From NCBI GenBank assembly GCA_964626885.1, contig CAZVJA010000248.1, positions 1 to 7,467 on the forward strand: a stretch of 7,467 bases of DNA, read 5' to 3'. The translations under genes were made by a program, and so were the position numbers. How positions within the stretch are numbered: the stretch's first letter is position 1; every line of letters starts with the position of its first letter. This document shows positions 5,618 through 7,467 of the stretch, in pieces. The stretch is from CAZVJA01 sp964626885 (GTDB taxonomy: Bacteria > Planctomycetota > Planctomycetia > Planctomycetales > Planctomycetaceae). Below the pieces are notes generated by a model, which made no database searches, had not been told where the DNA came from, and saw nothing but the letters and a program-made list of their open reading frames with translations.

Positions 5618-7467
5618 GTGAACACGTTGCTGCTGTTGCTGGCTGGCCTGATGGCCGGACAGGCCGATGAGCCGAAGATTTCCCCATCTGAAACACCCGC
5701 GACCCAGTCCTCGGATGTCTCGAAGGGCGAGCTATCGCCCCCCGCAGTGATTCTGAGCATCGCTGAGAATAGCCCAGTCGGTACCGTCGTCGGCTCGGCA
5801 GCCACGGCCGAGGATGCATCAGCCAGCAGCCCCAGGTATGAGATTGCCGGCGGAAACGACGGCGACGTTTTCGCCATCGATCCAGCTTCGGGAAAAGTCT
5901 CTCTCCGTGACGGTGTTTCGCTCGATTTCGAAACTCGATCCTCGTATGAAATCACGATCGAAGTAACAACGGCGGCGAATCCCAACGATGAAAATCAGAA
6001 GCGGTTCATCGAACAATTGCGAAAAACGGGAGCCGACGAAGAGACGATTGCGCAGTCGCTCAGCCGAACGACGGAACGGGTAGTTCGCCTGGAGGTGACT
6101 GACGTCAATGAAACTCCGCTGTTCCAGGAACGTTCATTCCATTTGGACGGGAAGAGTCCGGCAGGGACAATTGTCGGTACTTTAACCGCAGTTGACCCCG
6201 ACCAGGGGGACCACCTTCACTACACCGTCGGTGATGAGGTGACGACTCGCATCTTTGCCGTCGATCCAACATCGGGAGAGATCAGTGTTCGTGATCCAGA
6301 GGCAATCCGCGCGCACTTCTCCAGCGGCGGCGCGGCGGACTATCAAGCAACGTTTCAGGTAGTGGATGCCGCCGGACTCGTGGATCTGGCCTCTGTTACA
6401 ATCTCAATTTCTCCGCCGCCGGCCCCCCCAGTGGTTGCAGAAATTCCCCAGGTGCAGCCAACAGCGGAGACAGGCCGTTCGACTCAAGAGTTGGGCCAAC
6501 ACACTCCAGAACCGTTGGAAGCAGCTTCCAAAGCATCCGAACCGATTGCCGTGCCAATCGTCGAAAGTGAACCGGAAACTGAACAGTCTGCCGGAACAAC
6601 TCCCCGAGTTGAACAACCGGAGATCGAGCACCATGCGCAACAGTCCCACGCTGTTGACGCTACGCAGGAAGCAACTGCTGAAATTCCCGGTGCAGAACAA
6701 AATGTCGGAGTAAAGGCCGAATCGAACGGAAGTGGCAGGTTCTCGCGTTTCCTGAACTTCGTCTTCTTTGCCATCCTGGTGGGGGGAGGGTTTCACCTCT
6801 ACAAACGCTCGAAGTCGCAAAGAGAGGCTCTTGGACGTCTGGCTGAAGACGAAGCGCGGTTGGCTGCGTTTGCACAGATTTTGGAGTCCCAGAAGACCGG
6901 TTTGGAGCAATTGCAATCCCAACTCGAACAAGAGAAAGTTCGGTTGGCTCAGGAAGCAAGCTCCCTATCCGCCCGTCAACAGCAATTGGAGAATCTTGAA
7001 AAGGAGTTGGAAGCCCAGCGAGCGGAGCTCGCTGCCGCCGCCGAGCGTTTTCAGGAAGACCATGCTTATATCGAGGCGGAACGCCAGAGACTCGACCATG
7101 CTTTCCAGGAAATTGAACGGCACGAACAGGAGTTGGCGGAACGCAAGGCCGCGCTCAATGATGCCATGACAGCGGGTGATCGGACCGGAACCGGGTCTGT
7201 CGAGGCCGCTGAGCAACTGTTGAACATGGCAGTGGATAACGAGTTGCAAGCACCGGAGGTCGAAAGCGCCGAAGTTCTCGAACTGAGGAACAAACTGGCC
7301 GACATGTTCGGAGTTGCGGAATCGGAGTTTTCACGCCCTCGGCCTGCTCGTGAGGAGACCGAGTATAACGGCATCGTGAAAGCCGATGATCGAGAGCTCG
7401 CTCGTCAAAAGTCTCGCCCGGAACCGACACCGACCTATTCGGCAACGAGTAACGAAACAAGCAGCGC
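5618..7467 (+). CDS. Cadherin-repeat single-pass membrane protein with cytoplasmic coiled coil, 3' end outside the window
   Basis: The frame is open from a GTG to the last base, giving 616 residues without a stop. It begins with a short signal peptide (MNTLLLLLAGLMAGQA, no basic residue), probably cut after Ala16. Two cadherin repeats follow. Repeat 1 (about 41-166) has AENSPVGT, VFAIDPASGKVSL, LDFE at 102-105 and DVNET at 162-166. It carries an unusual polar, probably helical insertion at about 119-153. Repeat 2 (about 167-266) has DPD at 193-195, IFAVDPTSGEISV and VVDAAG near 249-253. A Pro/Glu/Gln-rich linker spans about 267-372. One membrane helix spans about 377-395 and is followed by KRSKSQR, which puts the C-terminus in the cytoplasm by the positive-inside rule. 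A Glu/Gln/Leu-rich coiled coil spans about 400-515, then a second short helical segment (about 528-567) and a polar tail. Cadherin repeats usually mediate Ca2+-dependent adhesion. The coiled coil suggests oligomerisation or tethering of an internal partner. The function is unknown and the C-terminal domain is not visible. Confidence 0.88.
   Translation, partial: MNTLLLLLAGLMAGQADEPKISPSETPATQSSDVSKGELSPPAVILSIAENSPVGTVVGSAATAEDASASSPRYEIAGGNDGDVFAIDPASGKVSLRDGVSLDFETRSSYEITIEVTTAANPNDENQKRFIEQLRKTGADEETIAQSLSRTTERVVRLEVTDVNETPLFQERSFHLDGKSPAGTIVGTLTAVDPDQGDHLHYTVGDEVTTRIFAVDPTSGEISVRDPEAIRAHFSSGGAADYQATFQVVDAAGLVDLASVTISISPPPAPPVVAEIPQVQPTAETGRSTQELGQHTPEPLEAASKASEPIAVPIVESEPETEQSAGTTPRVEQPEIEHHAQQSHAVDATQEATAEIPGAEQNVGVKAESNGSGRFSRFLNFVFFAILVGGGFHLYKRSKSQREALGRLAEDEARLAAFAQILESQKTGLEQLQSQLEQEKVRLAQEASSLSARQQQLENLEKELEAQRAELAAAAERFQEDHAYIEAERQRLDHAFQEIERHEQELAERKAALNDAMTAGDRTGTGSVEAAEQLLNMAVDNELQAPEVESAEVLELRNKLADMFGVAESEFSRPRPAREETEYNGIVKADDRELARQKSRPEPTPTYSATSNETSS

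Noticed and set aside
5461..5670. A 69-residue plus-strand frame in the divergent gap
   Set aside because: The GGAGG ahead of it is only three bases from the ATG, it runs into the cadherin gene out of frame, and it has no recognisable feature.
6404..6931. Minus-strand frames opposite the cadherin protein
   Set aside because: The plus strand carries one uninterrupted 616-codon frame with clear domains across the same bases; the minus-strand frames are Leu/Phe/Ser/Cys-rich shadows of the coiled coil.

Overview
The window looks like a chromosomal segment from a planctomycete (Planctomycetota). This is inferred from gene content: a lipoprotein-like protein combining a six-repeat 'VTDxGL' leucine-rich array with TPRs, a cadherin-repeat membrane protein, moderately high GC, loose gene spacing and no classical promoters. 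No rRNA or marker gene is present to prove it.

Layout. (1) 2-2278, + strand: a Cu(+)-exporting P1B-1 ATPase (CopA type). It is cut at its 5' end by the window edge and carries two tandem Cys-rich heavy-metal-binding domains. (2) 2279-2646: a gene-free gap with a small GC-rich hairpin cluster near its end. (3) 2647-3435, + strand: a complete HAD-IIA phosphatase of the NagD family. (4) 3436-3504: a 69-bp convergent gap with no recognisable terminator. (5) 3505-5184, - strand: a 559-residue secreted, probably lipid-anchored protein made of an N-terminal Cys cluster, a Pro/Glu-rich stalk, six exact 24-residue LRRs and about three TPRs. (6) 5185-5617: a divergent intergenic region that must hold the control regions for genes on both sides. 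(7) 5618-7467, + strand: a GTG-started gene, open to the window end, for a signal peptide, two cadherin repeats, a Pro/Glu-rich linker, one transmembrane helix and a long cytoplasmic coiled coil.

The first two genes look like independent housekeeping functions (copper efflux and phosphate-ester hydrolysis). The second half is the more unusual part: two envelope proteins built of interaction modules are transcribed divergently from a shared 433-bp region. In the cadherin protein, the Ca2+-ligand residues of the two repeats are divided between them as expected for one classical inter-domain calcium site. No mobile element, CRISPR array, tRNA or rRNA was seen.
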